A stretch of 64,000 nt of DNA from Streptococcus mitis. Its GTDB lineage: Bacteria; Bacillota; Bacilli; Lactobacillales; Streptococcaceae. The translations under genes were made by a program, and so were the position numbers. This document shows, in pieces, positions 36,479 through 46,766 of this stretch (position 1 is the first letter of the stretch; each line of letters starts with the position of its first letter). Location: assembly GCF_901542415.1 (NCBI RefSeq), contig NZ_CABEHV010000004.1:434001-498000 (forward strand), in the 5' to 3' direction. Under the pieces are notes generated by a model. The model ran no database searches. It was not told where the DNA came from and worked only from the letters and a program-made list of their open reading frames with translations.

Positions 36479-38500
36479 ATGAAGAAACTATTCATATTAT
36501 TATCAACTTTTTTTCTCAGCTTCTTCTTTGCTTGGATTATAGTCTTACGTGCGCCACAATATTTATATGCAAGCTATGATTCCGTTTCTCTACTTCGTGT
36601 CAAAAAAGATACTCAGGAACCGACGCGTGAGGTATTTGAAAAGGAATTAGAGAAGTTTGTAAACTCAGAACAGAGTTTAATAGCTAGAAGAATTGTAGAG
36701 CCGAGTAAGGATGGGACGACTCACTTTACTTATGCAACTTATGGTCAGGGAACATTACCAAAAGAATTCCAAGAAGCTAGCCAAGAAAGTCGTGAACGTA
36801 GTGATCCACTAAATAGTTATCTCCTTTTATCAGGCTTCTTGACGAAAGAAAAGCTAGCCGATAAATTAGGAGATTTGGGTTATAAAGCAATTGCTGACCG
36901 AAAGACACCTCCTTATTCTCTTGCTTTTCGAATTTTACTAAATCCACTTATTTTAATTAGTTTAGCAATATTTGGCTTATCTTTCTTTGCTTTAGTGATT
37001 ATCACTCGGATTAAGGAAATGAGAGTAGCAGGTATAAAACTCTTTTCTGGTCAGACACTCTTATCCATCATGGGGCATTCTTTATCGACTGATATCAAGT
37101 GGCTCCTTCTATCAGCCCTCCTTTCCTTCCTAGGTGGGGGAGTCGTTCTTTTTAGTCAAGGTTTGTTTTATCCTATCTTGTTAGCTACCTATGGTTTTGG
37201 GATTAGTTTTTACCTTTTGTTTTTATTGGGGATTTCAATTTTACTAATGCTCCTTTACCTAATGAGTTTGAGTTACAAAGCATTAGTTCCCGTTATTAAG
37301 GGGAGATTACCCCTTAAACGCTTGATGACTTTAACCCTATTGTGTCAGTTAGTAGCTGTTTTTACAGTAGGCTACGCTGTTAAGACGGGTTTGACGTCTT
37401 ACCAACGATTGAAAGAACTTGAAATTTCAAAACAAGCATGGCAGGATAGAGCAGATTATTATCAAATTTCTTTTGGTTTAGGTGATAGAGGAAAAGATAC
37501 AGAAAATCTGAATAAGTGGTATGAATTTTCCAAAGAAGCAGTTGAAAAAGAACAGGCTCTATTTGTAAAAGATAATCTCATTCATTTTGCAAATCCTCAA
37601 GGAAAAAATGAACAGGGAGAGACACTGGATACCTATAGTCCAGATGCTAATGTTCTCTATGTCAGTCCAAGTTATTTGGATAAGGAAAATGTGGCTGTAA
37701 ATGATGAGACTAGACAGAAATTAGCTCATCTTCAAAAAGGGGAATTTGGACTTTTATTACCAGAATCTCTTCGCTCACAGGAAGCAGAACTTAAGAAAGT
37801 TTTTGAAGAAAGTTTAAACTATTACGGAAAATCAAGCGAGGATAAAAACGCTCCTTTAGAATATGAAATGAGAGCGATTGTTAGCTATCTTCCAACAGGA
37901 GAAAAGCGATTTGTTTATAATAACGGTGAAAGTCCAGTATCTATTCAGTACTTAACCGATCCGATTTTAGTTGTATTTACTCCAACATCTACAGGTGATA
38001 GTATCATTTCCAAATCTAGTTGGTCTATCAATGCTGGAAAGCAACTCTTTATCAAAGGATATGAGAGTGGTCTATCTCTCTTGAAGGAAGCTGGAATTTA
38101 TGAGCAAGTATCTTATCTTAAAGAAGGAAGAAGTGTTTATCTAACTCGTTATAATGAAGTGCAAACTGAAACAGCAACTTTAATCTTAGGAGCTATTGTG
38201 GGGATAGCTAGTTCCTTGTTACTCTTTTATTCTGTCAATCTTCTATATTTCGAGCAATTCCGTCGAGATATCTTGATTAAACGAATTTCAGGTTTACGAT
38301 TTTTTGAAACGCATGCTCAGTATATGGTTAGTCAATTTGCCAGTTTTGTATTTGGTGCTAGTCTCTTTATTTTACGCAGTAGAGACTGGGTAATTGGCTT
38401 ACTCACTTTATTAGTCTTTCTAGTTAGTGCAGTTCTGACGCTTTACCGTCAAGCGCAGAAAGAATCTCGTGTTTCTATGACAATTATGAAAGGAAAATAG
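36479..38500 (+). CDS. DUF1430 bacteriocin-associated integral membrane protein
   Basis: 673 residues with an N-terminal signal anchor (FILLSTFFLSFFFAWIIVL), a block of about four helices at 155-310, a long extracellular loop (about 315-560), and a C-terminal group of helices (LILGAIVGIASSLLLFY and VIGLLTLLVFLVSAVLTLY). This FtsX-like layout belongs to DUF1430 proteins found with lactococcin-972-type bacteriocins. With the ABC ATPase right after it (one base apart), it would form an immunity or export complex. Confidence 0.85.
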   Translation: MKKLFILLSTFFLSFFFAWIIVLRAPQYLYASYDSVSLLRVKKDTQEPTREVFEKELEKFVNSEQSLIARRIVEPSKDGTTHFTYATYGQGTLPKEFQEASQESRERSDPLNSYLLLSGFLTKEKLADKLGDLGYKAIADRKTPPYSLAFRILLNPLILISLAIFGLSFFALVIITRIKEMRVAGIKLFSGQTLLSIMGHSLSTDIKWLLLSALLSFLGGGVVLFSQGLFYPILLATYGFGISFYLLFLLGISILLMLLYLMSLSYKALVPVIKGRLPLKRLMTLTLLCQLVAVFTVGYAVKTGLTSYQRLKELEISKQAWQDRADYYQISFGLGDRGKDTENLNKWYEFSKEAVEKEQALFVKDNLIHFANPQGKNEQGETLDTYSPDANVLYVSPSYLDKENVAVNDETRQKLAHLQKGEFGLLLPESLRSQEAELKKVFEESLNYYGKSSEDKNAPLEYEMRAIVSYLPTGEKRFVYNNGESPVSIQYLTDPILVVFTPTSTGDSIISKSSWSINAGKQLFIKGYESGLSLLKEAGIYEQVSYLKEGRSVYLTRYNEVQTETATLILGAIVGIASSLLLFYSVNLLYFEQFRRDILIKRISGLRFFETHAQYMVSQFASFVFGASLFILRSRDWVIGLLTLLVFLVSAVLTLYRQAQKESRVSMTIMKGK

Positions 38501-38501
38501 G

Positions 38502-39143
38502 ATGATTGAACTAAAGAATATATCTAAAAAATTTGGAAGCCGTCAGCTATTTTCAGATACTAATCTTCATTTTGAAGGTGGGAAAATTTATGCCTTAATC
38601 GGTACAAGTGGCTGTGGTAAGACAACACTCTTGAATATGATTGGACGATTAGAGCCATATGACAAAGGGCAAATCATCTATGATGGCACTTCTCTTAAAG
38701 ACATTAAGCCCTCTGTTTTCTTTAGAGATTACTTGGGATATTTATTTCAAGATTTTGGCTTAATTGAAAGCCAAACCGTCAAAGAGAATCTCAATCTGGG
38801 TTTAGTTGGTAAAAAGTTGAAAGAAAAAGAGAAAATCTCTTTGATGAAACAAGCTCTAAATCGTGTAAACCTATCCTATTTGGATTTAAAGCAACCTATA
38901 TTTGAGTTATCAGGAGGAGAAGCACAACGTGTTGCACTAGCGAAGATAATTTTAAAGGATCCGCCTTTGATTCTCGCAGATGAACCAACTGCGTCGCTAG
39001 ACCCCAAAAACTCTGAGGAATTACTTTCTATCCTAGAATCTTTAAAAAATCCGAATCGGACCATTATTATTGCGACCCACAATCCTCTTATTTGGGAACA
39101 AGTGGACCAAGTCATTCGAGTGACCGATTTATCACATAGATGA
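38502..39143 (+). CDS. ABC transporter ATPase of the lactococcin-972 locus
   Basis: 213 residues with Walker A IGTSGCGKTTLL, Q-loop YLFQDFGLIES, signature LSGGEAQRVALAKI, Walker B ILADEPTASLD and H-loop IIATHNPLIWEQ. It is of the LolD/MacB-like type that partners with FtsX-like permeases. The gene lies one base after the DUF1430 gene and is the intact relative of the remnant at 24397-24807. Confidence 0.9.
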   Translation: MIELKNISKKFGSRQLFSDTNLHFEGGKIYALIGTSGCGKTTLLNMIGRLEPYDKGQIIYDGTSLKDIKPSVFFRDYLGYLFQDFGLIESQTVKENLNLGLVGKKLKEKEKISLMKQALNRVNLSYLDLKQPIFELSGGEAQRVALAKIILKDPPLILADEPTASLDPKNSEELLSILESLKNPNRTIIIATHNPLIWEQVDQVIRVTDLSHR

Positions 39144-39235
39144 TATAGCAAGATTCAGCTATAAGAAAGTTTTTGATTATATACCGCATAAATTCCGAAT
39201 ATCTGAAGCACTTGTTTATAATCACAATATTATTT

Positions 39236-39266
39236 GAGAACGTAGTTTTGGCTCGTTCTCTTTTTT
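39236..39266 (+). terminator. Terminator after the bacteriocin locus
   Basis: GAGAACG (39236-39242) pairs with CGTTCTC (39254-39260) around eleven bases, followed by six T. Confidence 0.75.
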
Positions 39267-39340
39267 GTTGTGATACTTCTTTCAAGGAATATTTGGTAGG
39301 ATTGGAGTGAAAAAAGATTAACTAGGAAAGAAGGAAGTAT

Positions 39341-39751
39341 ATGGAAGCCATTTATCAACGTGATTCGGATCAAGATGGATTAACTGATGCTCAAGAATTA
39401 GCGCTAGGAACCAATCCTCTTAGCGCAGATTCTGATGGTGATGGTCGTTCAGATTTAGTGGAAGTAGAAGAAGGAAGCAATCCCTTAGAAAAGGATTTAC
39501 AAGACATAGACCAAACAAATATAACTGAACCGTCTTCAGTATTTATGGAAATGAAACAAAAGATTTCAGATATGATGGAGAGTCACTACAAGGAATTTAT
39601 ACAGGCTCTGATTAGTATTGAAACAGGGATTGAAAACCAACAAGACCTAGAAGACTTATATACTTACTACATGAGAACAGATGCCGTTTCTCTTTTGTCT
39701 AGTGATTTAGAAACCGGTCCTCAAGAGGTTGAAATGGAGATAGAGTTGTAG
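39341..39751 (+). CDS. Acidic protein with thrombospondin type-3 repeats
   Basis: 136 residues. Residues 6-50 hold two TSP3-type Ca2+-binding repeats (DSDQDGLTDAQELALGTNP and DSDGDGRSDLVEVEEGSNP); the rest is helical and acidic. There is no signal peptide, so the protein appears cytoplasmic, unlike most TSP3 proteins. It lies before the methylase-helicase gene. Homologous small calcium-binding proteins sit at this place in Tn5252-like elements. The function is unknown. Confidence 0.75.
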   Translation: MEAIYQRDSDQDGLTDAQELALGTNPLSADSDGDGRSDLVEVEEGSNPLEKDLQDIDQTNITEPSSVFMEMKQKISDMMESHYKEFIQALISIETGIENQQDLEDLYTYYMRTDAVSLLSSDLETGPQEVEMEIEL

Positions 39752-39798
39752 GGGAATCATGTGATTCTCCTATTTTCGTATAGATGAAAGGAGCAAGT

Positions 39799-42700
39799 AT
39801 GGAAGTAATGCAATTATTGGCTATGTTTCGTGGAACAATTCCAAAAGATAGGGAGAAAATGACCCTATTTCTTCGTTATCAAGCGCAACATTTTGATGAG
39901 AAATGGCAGGACTTGGTAGAGAATTTTTTGACTGAAGAGGGCAAGATAGAAGAGATTCCTCACGTCTATTCTTTTGATCAAGATATTGTTTCTTTCCTAG
40001 AGGCTAGTTCTGAAAACAATGACCAAGATTTAGAAAGTTACACAAGAAATTTTGGACAAGCGGGTCTAGATAAATTATCTCAATTAAGTAGTTGGGAGAA
40101 ATACTTGGTGCTAGAAGTCGCAACCTATAATCTTTCCACTCGATTTTACATCCAATCTGAAAAAGAGAAGTTAGAACCATTAAGTGAGCTTGTATTTCAT
40201 CAGAATCAGGATGTCAATTTAGTCAATGTCTATCGGGTTGCGAATAATCTATCTGACCGTGTTAGTAGAGATATAGAGGAATTTCTTCTAATGGTTGACT
40301 CAAAAGAGCTTAAAAAAGAAGTTCTTGAGATTCATTTTGAAGAAAAAGAAGGAGATGTTCTAGCCTATTTGGGTTCTGAATTAATGGCTACTTTAGATAC
40401 CGTTACGGATCTTGTCCATCATGAAGAAAACTACACACAACTCCCACTGACACAAAAGCTGAAGATTATTACTCATTTTGATGAAGTAAAGGCTATAAGA
40501 GAAAAGTCTAAGCAAGTAGAGGAAGCAGTCTTACCTTTAGATAATATTGACCAGGTAGAAGAAAATGTGGAAGTTCATTCCCTATCTAAAGTAGATAAAA
40601 TTGTAGAAGAAGCTTTGAGGGAATATCCGATTGGTTCACAAGTAAGTTATAAAGGACAAGTATTTCAGTTGGTTTCGATTGAAAATGCACAGTTAAATGA
40701 CTTAGTTCGCCTAGAGCTATTCAATGATTCCAAGCAGTTATTTGAAGAGAATCCTATCTTATACTTGAACAGTTTGGAAGAGATTGAACAAGTATTGTCT
40801 CATGTAGAACTTGAAAAAGAAGATTCAGATATTGAGATTGAATCATCAAGTGAAAGCCAGGAAATAGATTTGTTTTCCTATCTGGAAGAGGATAATGAAA
40901 AGGAAAAGGATAAGGAAAAGGAAAAGGATAAGGAAACAAAACCTTTAATTTCAGGTATAGAAGAGACGGATGTCCCCGTTCAAGATTTTGTTTTTCCAGA
41001 TGATTTAGAGGACTTTTATCCTAAGACAAATCGAGAAAAAATTGAAACGAATATCGCCGCAATTGAACTTGTTAAAAGATTAGAAAAAGAGGGACGACAA
41101 GCGAATCCAGAAGAACAAGAGCTACTAGCCAAGTATGTCGGCTGGGGTGGTCTTGCCAATGAATTTTTTGATGAAGTCAATCCAAAGTATGAATCAGAAC
41201 GTTTAACTCTCAAGAGTTTAGTAAGTAAGTCAGAATACTCCACCATGAAACAAAGTTCTCTCACAGCCTATTATACAGACCCAATGATTATTCGCCAGAT
41301 TTGGCAAAAATTACTGGATGATGGTTTTGAGGGAGGAAGGATATTAGATCCTTCTATGGGAACTGGGAACTTCTTTGCGGCGATGCCTAGCAGTATACGA
41401 GAGAAATCAGAACTCTATGGGGTTGAATTAGACAGTGTGACAGGTACAATCGCAAAACAACTCCATCCAAATGTCCATATTGAAGTGCGAGGATTTGAAG
41501 AAGTCCCCTATCAAAATAATAGTTTTGATTTAGTCTTAACGAATGTACCATTTGGAAATTTTCGCATTGCCGATAAAAATTATGATAAACCTTATATGAT
41601 TCACGACTACTTTGTCAAACACTCACTTGATTTAGTAAGAGATGGAGGACAAGTTTCGATTATCTCTTCTATCGGGACAATGGATAAGCGGACAGATAAT
41701 GTCTTACAAGAGATTAAATCCAATACTCATTTTTTAGGGGGAGTTCGTTTGCCGGATACGGCTTTTAAAAAGATTGCAGGTACTCGAGTGACCACAGATC
41801 TCCTCTTCTTTCAAAAGGATCAAGCAAAGAATCTTAATGAGGAGGAACTTGTTTTTAGTGGTTCTATTCCCTTTGAGGAGGATAAGCGTGTCTGGATCAA
41901 TCCTTATTTTGATGGGAAATACAATACACAAGTTTTGGGTGAATATGAGGTACGTAATTTTAATGGAGGAACTCTCAATGTTAAGGGGGTATCAGAAACA
42001 TTAGCTACTGACATAATGAAAGCATTAGAGAATGTGGAAGCACCTAAACAAATTGACAATTCTTTGAAAGCACCTGTTTTTATCAAAGAAGAAGTGGATA
42101 ATTCTATCCCAAGTCGTATACGTGAGGACTTAGCGCTCTATTCTTTTGGATATGAGGGAAATCAAATTTATTACCGAGATACGCATGGTATTCGAAAAAG
42201 CTCAAAAGTAGACGAAATTAGTTATTATGTAGACGAGAAGGGAGAGTTTAAAGCTTGGGACAGTTCTTTGTCTGAACATAAAATAGACCGATTCGTGCAA
42301 CTTCATTTGACTGATGAGGAAGCACTAGATGTTTACAAGTCAGAAGAAGCGAGTAAAAGGGGGAAATATAAGGGACTGTTCAAAAAAACTGTCTTTTATG
42401 AAAGTCCCTTATCGGATAAGGATATTAGTCGCATTAAGGGAATGGTTGATTTGAGAGAGACCTATCAATCCTTAATTGAAATTCAACGTCATCAAGATTA
42501 TAGTCGGACAGATTTTCAGGTATTACTTAGTAAACTCAATCGTGACTATGACCGCTTTGTAAGTCAATTTGGATACTTGAATGCCTCAGTCAATCGGAAC
42601 TTATTTGATAGTGACGATAAGTATTCTTTGCTTGCAAGTTTAGAAGATGAATACATTGATTCTAAAGATCAGAAAGTAAAATATAAAAAATCTTTAGCCT

Positions 42701-45700
42701 TTGAGAAAGCATTGGTTAGGCCGGAGAGAGTGATTGCAAGAGTATCAACGGCTCTAGATGCCTTAAACTCTAGTTTATCGGATGGTAGAGGGGTTGATTT
42801 AGACTATATGGTATCAATTTATCCCGAACATAGCCAAGCTGCTATTTTAGATGAGTTAGGTGACCAGATTTTAATAGATCCAGAAAGCTATTTAAGAGGG
42901 GAAAGAAAATATCTTTCTAAGAACCAGTTTTTATCAGGAGATATTCTCAACAAGATAGAAGTAGTTCAACTATTAGTGGAGGAAAACAACCAAGAATGTG
43001 ACTGGCCCCATGCTTTAGATTTGTTAGAATCTGTTCGTCCTCCACGGATTCATCTGGCAGATATTGAGTTTAAAATAGGGTCACGTTGGATTCCTCAATC
43101 CGTTTATGGTAAATTTGCCTTTGAATGTTTTACCAATCGTGAATTTGAATTGTCTTCGCCAGATGTTGAACAAGTCATTGAAGTGAATCCTGTTGATGGC
43201 CAAGTTCATTTAAGGACATCATTTGTTTATCGCTATCCAAGTGCCAAAGATAGTAGTCTTGGAGTTAGTGGGTCACGTTATGATACAGGAAGAAAGATTT
43301 TTGAGAATTTACTTAATTCGAACCAACCGACGATTACCATGACTGTTACGGAAGGGGAAAAGAAAAAGACTATCACAGATTTGGAAAAAACCTCTGTTCT
43401 AAGAGCAAAAGAGCAGCATTTACAAGAGCTCTTTCAAGAATTTGTCTCACGGTATCCAGAAGTCCAACAGGTCATTGAGGAAAGCTATAATCGTCTTTAT
43501 AATCGAACAGTTAGTCGAGAGTATGATGGTAGCCATCTAGTCATTGATGGCTTGGCACAAAACATCAGTCTTCGTCCTCATCAAGAGAATGCTATTCAAA
43601 GAATCGTAGAAGAAAAAAGAGCTTTATTAGCTCATGAGGTAGGTTCAGGAAAGACCTTGACCATGCTTGGTGCTGGGTTTAAATTAAAGGAGTTGGGGAT
43701 GGTTCATAAGCCCTTGTATGTGGTGCCCTCTAGTTTGTCTGCTCAGTTTGGCCAAGAAATCATGAAATTTTTCCCTACTAAAAAAGTCTTTGTGACCACT
43801 AAGAAAGATTTTGTGAAGGCGAGAAGAAAACAATTTGTGTCACGTATCATTACAGGAGATTACGATGCCATTGTCATTGGGGATTCTCAATTTGAAAAAA
43901 TCCCTGTCAGTAAGGAAAGACAGATGAATTATATCGAGGACAAACTCAATGAACTACGAGAGATTAAAACACATTCTGAAAATAAGTACACCGTTAAAGA
44001 AGCAGAGCAATCAATAAGTGGTCTTGAGAGACAATTGGAAGAACTCCAACGCTTTAATCGTGATAGTTTTATTGATTTTGAGAACTTAGGAATTGATTTT
44101 CTCTTTGTGGATGAAGCACATCACTTTAAAAATATACGTCCAATTACTGGACTTGGGAATGTAGCAGGTATTACCAATACAACCTCTAAGAAGAACGTGG
44201 ATATGGAAATGAAGGTTCGACAGATTCAGGAAGAACATGATTTTAAAAACATTGTCTTTGCGACAGGAACACCTGTTTCCAATTCTATTAGTGAGTTATA
44301 TACTATGATGAACTACATTCAACCAGATATCTTAAAACGCTATCAAGTTGATTATTTTGACTCTTGGGTAGGTGCTTTTGGAGAAATTCAAAACTCTATG
44401 GAATTAGCTCCTACAGGGGATAAGTACCAACCTAAGAAACGATTTAAAAAGTTTGTCAATCTACCTGAGTTGATGAAAATCTATAAAGAAACAGCCGACA
44501 TTCAAACACAAGATATGTTGGATTTACCTGTTCCAGAAGCTCATATTATCCCTATTGAGAGTGAGTTAACTGAAAACCAGAAACTCTATTTAGAAGAATT
44601 AGTTATGAGGTCAGATATGGTCAAATGTGGAACAGTTGATCCGAGCCAGGATAACATGTTGAAGATTACGGGTGAGGCGCGGAAACTAGCTATTGATATG
44701 CGTTTATTGGACTCTAGTTATAGTCTAGCAGACAATCATAAACTGCTTCAGGTAGTGGATAATGTTGAAAGAATTTATCGTGAGGGAATGGAAAATAAGG
44801 CTACTCAGATGATTTTTTCAGATATCGGCACACCTAAGAAAAAAGATAATGGCTTTGATGTTTATTCTGAGATTAAGGCTTTATTAGTTGATAGAGGAAT
44901 CCCTAGTATGGAAATTGCCTTTGTACATGATGCCAATAGTGATGAAAAGAAGAATAGCTTGTCTCGAAAGGTTAATGCAGGAGAGGTTCGGGTTCTTCTT
45001 GCCTCAACTGAAAAAGGAGGAACAGGTTTAAATGTTCAGAGCAAGATGAAAGCAGTTCACCATCTGGATGTACCGTGGAGACCAAGTGACATTCAGCAAC
45101 GTAATGGACGTATTATCCGACAGGGAAATGAAAACAAGGAAGTGGATATTTACCACTATATTACCAAAGGTTCGTTTGATAATTATCTATGGGCAACTCA
45201 GGAGAACAAACTCCGTTATATTAAGCAGATTATGACTTCTAAGGAGCCGATTCGTGCTGCGGAAGATATTGATGAACAGACTATGACAGCTTCTGATTTT
45301 AAGGCACTAGCAACAGGTAATCCTTATCTCAAATATAAGATGGAACTAGAGAATGATCTAACTCTATTAGAAAATCAAAGACGCGCCTTTCAACGCAGCA
45401 AGGATCACTATCGTCATACAATCTCTTACTGTGAAGAAAATATGCCCATTCTTGAGAAACGATTAAGCAAGTATGAAGGCGACATTCAACAGTCTGAAAT
45501 GTCGAAAGACCAATCATTTTCTATGACGATAGGTAAACAAGTTTTTGAGCAACGAGCTGAAGCAGGTGAATCCCTACACCGTCTTATCCGTCATAATCAA
45601 TCTGACAGCAAAGAATTTCGAACCCTAGCAAGTTATCGAGGATTTGACATTAAAATGCTTAGTCTACCAACGAATCAGCCTCTTCCTGAAACCTTCTCTG

Positions 45701-46041
45701 TTAAGATTGTAGGAGAAAATCAGTATTCTGTCAGTTTGGATTTGTATTCTCCTTTGGGGACAATTCAAAGGCTTCAGCATACGATAGACCACATTAAAGA
45801 TGACCAAGTGAAAACTCAGAACTTATTGGATGAATTAAAGGATAAATGGACTACTGCTAAGGTAGAAATTGAGAAAAATTTTCCAAAGGAAGAGGATTAT
45901 CAAACTAAAAAGGCCGAATACGATGTACTCGCGCCATTGATTGAAACAGAAACGGATTTAGATATTATTGATCAGGCCTTACGACAATTCCACGAAAAAG
46001 GAAAAGAAAAGCAAGAACAACTTTCTTTTGAATTAGATTAA
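39799..46041 (+). CDS. DarB-like fusion of N6-methyltransferase and SNF2 helicase
   Basis: 2080 residues from ATG 39799, with AAAGGAG before it. The N-terminal 400 are acidic with a KEKDKEKEKDKE tract. An N6-methyltransferase domain (about 480-660) has ILDPSMGTGNFFAAM and LTNVPFGNF (NPPY-type motif as NVPF). A long middle is followed by an SNF2/DEAD helicase (about 1270-1800) with LAHEVGSGKTLTM (Walker A), FLFVDEAHHFKN (DEAH), FATGTPVSNS, and STEKGGTGLNVQ plus QQRNGRIIRQGN (motifs V and VI). The end is coiled coil. The layout resembles phage P1 DarB and the large ICE methylase-helicases thought to protect incoming DNA. It is a marker of Tn5252-type ICEs. Confidence 0.88.
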   Translation: MEVMQLLAMFRGTIPKDREKMTLFLRYQAQHFDEKWQDLVENFLTEEGKIEEIPHVYSFDQDIVSFLEASSENNDQDLESYTRNFGQAGLDKLSQLSSWEKYLVLEVATYNLSTRFYIQSEKEKLEPLSELVFHQNQDVNLVNVYRVANNLSDRVSRDIEEFLLMVDSKELKKEVLEIHFEEKEGDVLAYLGSELMATLDTVTDLVHHEENYTQLPLTQKLKIITHFDEVKAIREKSKQVEEAVLPLDNIDQVEENVEVHSLSKVDKIVEEALREYPIGSQVSYKGQVFQLVSIENAQLNDLVRLELFNDSKQLFEENPILYLNSLEEIEQVLSHVELEKEDSDIEIESSSESQEIDLFSYLEEDNEKEKDKEKEKDKETKPLISGIEETDVPVQDFVFPDDLEDFYPKTNREKIETNIAAIELVKRLEKEGRQANPEEQELLAKYVGWGGLANEFFDEVNPKYESERLTLKSLVSKSEYSTMKQSSLTAYYTDPMIIRQIWQKLLDDGFEGGRILDPSMGTGNFFAAMPSSIREKSELYGVELDSVTGTIAKQLHPNVHIEVRGFEEVPYQNNSFDLVLTNVPFGNFRIADKNYDKPYMIHDYFVKHSLDLVRDGGQVSIISSIGTMDKRTDNVLQEIKSNTHFLGGVRLPDTAFKKIAGTRVTTDLLFFQKDQAKNLNEEELVFSGSIPFEEDKRVWINPYFDGKYNTQVLGEYEVRNFNGGTLNVKGVSETLATDIMKALENVEAPKQIDNSLKAPVFIKEEVDNSIPSRIREDLALYSFGYEGNQIYYRDTHGIRKSSKVDEISYYVDEKGEFKAWDSSLSEHKIDRFVQLHLTDEEALDVYKSEEASKRGKYKGLFKKTVFYESPLSDKDISRIKGMVDLRETYQSLIEIQRHQDYSRTDFQVLLSKLNRDYDRFVSQFGYLNASVNRNLFDSDDKYSLLASLEDEYIDSKDQKVKYKKSLAFEKALVRPERVIARVSTALDALNSSLSDGRGVDLDYMVSIYPEHSQAAILDELGDQILIDPESYLRGERKYLSKNQFLSGDILNKIEVVQLLVEENNQECDWPHALDLLESVRPPRIHLADIEFKIGSRWIPQSVYGKFAFECFTNREFELSSPDVEQVIEVNPVDGQVHLRTSFVYRYPSAKDSSLGVSGSRYDTGRKIFENLLNSNQPTITMTVTEGEKKKTITDLEKTSVLRAKEQHLQELFQEFVSRYPEVQQVIEESYNRLYNRTVSREYDGSHLVIDGLAQNISLRPHQENAIQRIVEEKRALLAHEVGSGKTLTMLGAGFKLKELGMVHKPLYVVPSSLSAQFGQEIMKFFPTKKVFVTTKKDFVKARRKQFVSRIITGDYDAIVIGDSQFEKIPVSKERQMNYIEDKLNELREIKTHSENKYTVKEAEQSISGLERQLEELQRFNRDSFIDFENLGIDFLFVDEAHHFKNIRPITGLGNVAGITNTTSKKNVDMEMKVRQIQEEHDFKNIVFATGTPVSNSISELYTMMNYIQPDILKRYQVDYFDSWVGAFGEIQNSMELAPTGDKYQPKKRFKKFVNLPELMKIYKETADIQTQDMLDLPVPEAHIIPIESELTENQKLYLEELVMRSDMVKCGTVDPSQDNMLKITGEARKLAIDMRLLDSSYSLADNHKLLQVVDNVERIYREGMENKATQMIFSDIGTPKKKDNGFDVYSEIKALLVDRGIPSMEIAFVHDANSDEKKNSLSRKVNAGEVRVLLASTEKGGTGLNVQSKMKAVHHLDVPWRPSDIQQRNGRIIRQGNENKEVDIYHYITKGSFDNYLWATQENKLRYIKQIMTSKEPIRAAEDIDEQTMTASDFKALATGNPYLKYKMELENDLTLLENQRRAFQRSKDHYRHTISYCEENMPILEKRLSKYEGDIQQSEMSKDQSFSMTIGKQVFEQRAEAGESLHRLIRHNQSDSKEFRTLASYRGFDIKMLSLPTNQPLPETFSVKIVGENQYSVSLDLYSPLGTIQRLQHTIDHIKDDQVKTQNLLDELKDKWTTAKVEIEKNFPKEEDYQTKKAEYDVLAPLIETETDLDIIDQALRQFHEKGKEKQEQLSFELD

Positions 46042-46115
46042 AAAATAGATATAAATAGCGGACAAGAAAAGAAAAGCGCGGTAGAATAAAGATAGAAAGA
46101 AACGAGGTAACGATT

Positions 46116-46400
46116 ATGATGGAAGATACCTATTATCAATTAGAAGAGGCTTTGGTACAGGGATTTCAAACACCTGAAGAATACCAAGCCTACAAGGAGT
46201 TAAAGGAACATTATGAGGAAGTGACAGGGGATTACAGTTTTTCTAAACGAGAGCTCACTAGTCAATTGGAAATCGCTCTTCAGAATCATCAAGGTGTGGA
46301 CTTTGAAGAACATGAAAAAGAAGAGTATTTGGACTTAGTTCAAAAATTAGAAGAGTTTGATTCCTCTCTTGCCACCCATTATCGTCAGTTGATTGATTAG
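46116..46400 (+). CDS. Small acidic ICE protein, unknown
   Basis: 94 residues, very acidic and helical (YYQLEEALVQGFQTPEEYQAYKELKEHYEE), starting at ATG 46116 (or the next codon, also ATG), after AACGAGGTAACG. There is no known motif or membrane segment. The gap to the methylase-helicase is 75 bases and the gap to the next gene 13, so all three are likely one operon. Confidence 0.6.
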   Translation: MMEDTYYQLEEALVQGFQTPEEYQAYKELKEHYEEVTGDYSFSKRELTSQLEIALQNHQGVDFEEHEKEEYLDLVQKLEEFDSSLATHYRQLID

Positions 46401-46413
46401 AAAGGAGAAAGTC

Positions 46414-46710
46414 ATGAATGATTTACTCCTTATCCCAGTAATTTTTTTAGCAGTAGGAGGAATTCTCATTCTTTTATGGAGACTCTTTCTTATTGCCAGT
46501 GGACTTTTCCTTATTGGTTTTATCAGTTTTCTTATTTTCGTGGAGGTCTATGGAATTTATCTGTTCTTTACTGAACCTAGTTTATATTTTGATGATATCA
46601 GACAACATGGTTTAACTAGTTTTACGGCTGTGTACTTTTTCATCAATCTGATGTTGGTTCTAGGATTTAGTTGGCGCTTCATTAACTCCATAAATAAGCA
46701 TAAAATGTGA
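46414..46710 (+). CDS. Small membrane protein, three hydrophobic segments
   Basis: 98 residues from ATG 46414, with AAAGGAGA upstream; an in-frame ATG at 46393 overlaps the previous gene. The hydrophobic segments are LLLIPVIFLAVGGILILLW, LFLIGFISFLIFVEVYGIYL and FTAVYFFINLMLVLGF. There is no known family. A terminator follows, so it ends the operon. Confidence 0.6.
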   Translation: MNDLLLIPVIFLAVGGILILLWRLFLIASGLFLIGFISFLIFVEVYGIYLFFTEPSLYFDDIRQHGLTSFTAVYFFINLMLVLGFSWRFINSINKHKM

Positions 46711-46730
46711 ACTTTTTAGATAGTTAAAAG

Positions 46731-46766
46731 ACTTTATTCAAAGGTAGGTTTGAATAGAGTTTTTTG
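46731..46766 (+). terminator. Terminator of the methylase-helicase operon
   Basis: ACTTTATTCAAA (46731-46742) pairs with TTTGAATAGAGT (46749-46760), with one wobble pair, then TTTTT. Confidence 0.75.
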
